This document shows, piece by piece, positions 63,413 through 64,000 of a stretch of 64,000 nt of DNA. The notes under the pieces were generated by a model. That model did not search any database, was not told where the DNA came from, and saw only the letters and a program-made list of their open reading frames with translations. The position numbers were made by a program, and so were the translations under genes. The DNA is taken from positions 372,001-436,000 of the forward strand of contig NZ_JAHBAH010000001.1 of NCBI RefSeq assembly GCF_020510425.1, given 5' to 3'. The DNA is from Quatrionicoccus australiensis (GTDB lineage Bacteria; Pseudomonadota; Gammaproteobacteria; Burkholderiales; Rhodocyclaceae). Each line of letters starts with the position of its first letter. Within the stretch, counting starts at the first letter, position 1.

Positions 63413-64000
63413 TCAGACGCCACAGCCATTAATGTCGCAGACCGGCGCATCACCCGCATTCCCGCCCTTCGCCCCCGAAACCTGGCCGCGCAACCAATCC
63501 TGAAAAGCTTGCGGCTGGCCCAGGTAGCCCCCGATGTCGATGCGCTGCAAGACGCCATCAGTTTCGAGCACGAAGCAGGGAAAGCCGCGGGCGCCCACTT
63601 CGGCCATCAAATGCCGGGTTTCCTCGATGTGACGCTGGACAGCGGCGCCGGATTGTTGCGCAAAGGCGGCGGCAAAGGCCTGCGTGTCGAGGCCGAGCTC
63701 GCCGGCGACTTCGTTCAGGGTGCTTGCTTCGGCAATCCGCCGGCCTTCGACGTAATGCGCGATCTGCAGTTGCGCCAGCATGTCGAGCCCGCGCCCGGCG
63801 ATCGCTTCGGCGGCCAGGATGGCCGCCGTGGGCGGTTCTGAATCGAGTACGACGCCGCTGGCGTGCAGCAGGCCGTCAGCGTAGGCCGGGCCAAAGGGCT
63901 GGCCGGTCAGTTGCGCGATGCGCGCGTCGTGCTGCTTGACGTAGGCGCGCAGTTGCGGCGTCACCTGCTGGCGGTTGGCGCCGGTCATCATGCCGCCGCC
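63413..64000 (-). CDS. DsbA-family thioredoxin-fold protein, 5' end outside window
   Basis: The frame runs past the right edge, so the N-terminal part with the CxxC active site is missing. The visible 196 residues begin GGMMTGANRQQVTPQLRAYV, which I recall from cytoplasmic DsbA-like (FrnE-type) proteins of about 210 residues. The helical insertion and the C-terminal cis-Pro region GARGFPCFVLET fit. The C-terminus is Cys-containing (DAPVCDINGCGV). Function unclear; possibly disulfide chemistry or dithiol-based isomerisation. Confidence 0.75.
   Translation of the reverse strand, partial: GGGMMTGANRQQVTPQLRAYVKQHDARIAQLTGQPFGPAYADGLLHASGVVLDSEPPTAAILAAEAIAGRGLDMLAQLQIAHYVEGRRIAEASTLNEVAGELGLDTQAFAAAFAQQSGAAVQRHIEETRHLMAEVGARGFPCFVLETDGVLQRIDIGGYLGQPQAFQDWLRGQVSGAKGGNAGDAPVCDINGCGV

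Overview
The window looks like a chromosomal segment of a GC-rich betaproteobacterium, probably Rhodocyclales (Dechloromonas/Azonexus-like). This rests on the gene order rnhB-lpxB-lpxA-fabZ-lpxD-skp-bamA-rseP-dxr-cdsA-uppS-frr-pyrH-tsf-rpsB, the zipA-ligA pair next to smc, a glnD-type nitrogen sensor, and two GGDEF proteins. The genus is an inference; no rRNA or tRNA gene is visible to test it.

Region 1 (1-5953) is the integrase end of a prophage. It is visibly less GC-rich than the rest and carries a train of small, mostly overlapping + strand genes: a DnaQ-like exonuclease fragment, a winged-helix-like protein, many unknowns, a DUF4224-type protein and a tyrosine integrase. The integrase stop codon lies 52 bp before the host gene ppsR.

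Region 2 (6006-38984) is core chromosome. It starts with ppsR and a large Cache/PAS/GAF/PAS/GGDEF cyclase. A long minus-strand block follows, for envelope, isoprenoid and translation genes, with a good sigma-70 promoter in front of rpsB. Then come rfbD, map and glnD, then mtnP, a methyltransferase, hpt, galU, ligA, zipA and smc.

Region 3 (39168-58259) is a purine and urea nitrogen island. It opens with a histidine kinase fused to an NCS1-type nucleobase permease and a LuxR-type response regulator. The urea ABC transporter urtABCDE follows, split by a GGDEF gene between urtA and urtB and by a 615-bp inverted-repeat element between urtD and urtE. A LysR regulator and the urate catabolic genes come next: uraD, uraH, puuD (membrane urate hydroxylase with cytochrome c tail), gpt, puuE, alc and allA. 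Together they take urate to allantoin, allantoate, ureidoglycolate, and then glyoxylate plus urea, while Urt imports external urea. A 63-bp promoter-like block occurs twice, before urtA and before urtB, at 73% ungapped identity. Each copy carries an inverted heptamer pair of the NarL 7-2-7 type, so the adjacent LuxR-type regulator is a natural candidate to bind both.

Region 4 (58346-64000) holds a YigZ-family gene, an AT-richer 1351-codon single-gene candidate defence system (Cap4/DUF4297-like nuclease, STAND NTPase and helical repeats, reminiscent of Avs proteins) preceded by a 9-codon leader ORF, and a DsbA-family gene cut by the right edge. The most novel items are the permease-kinase fusion with its duplicated target-like promoters, and the STAND nuclease with its coupled mini-ORF.
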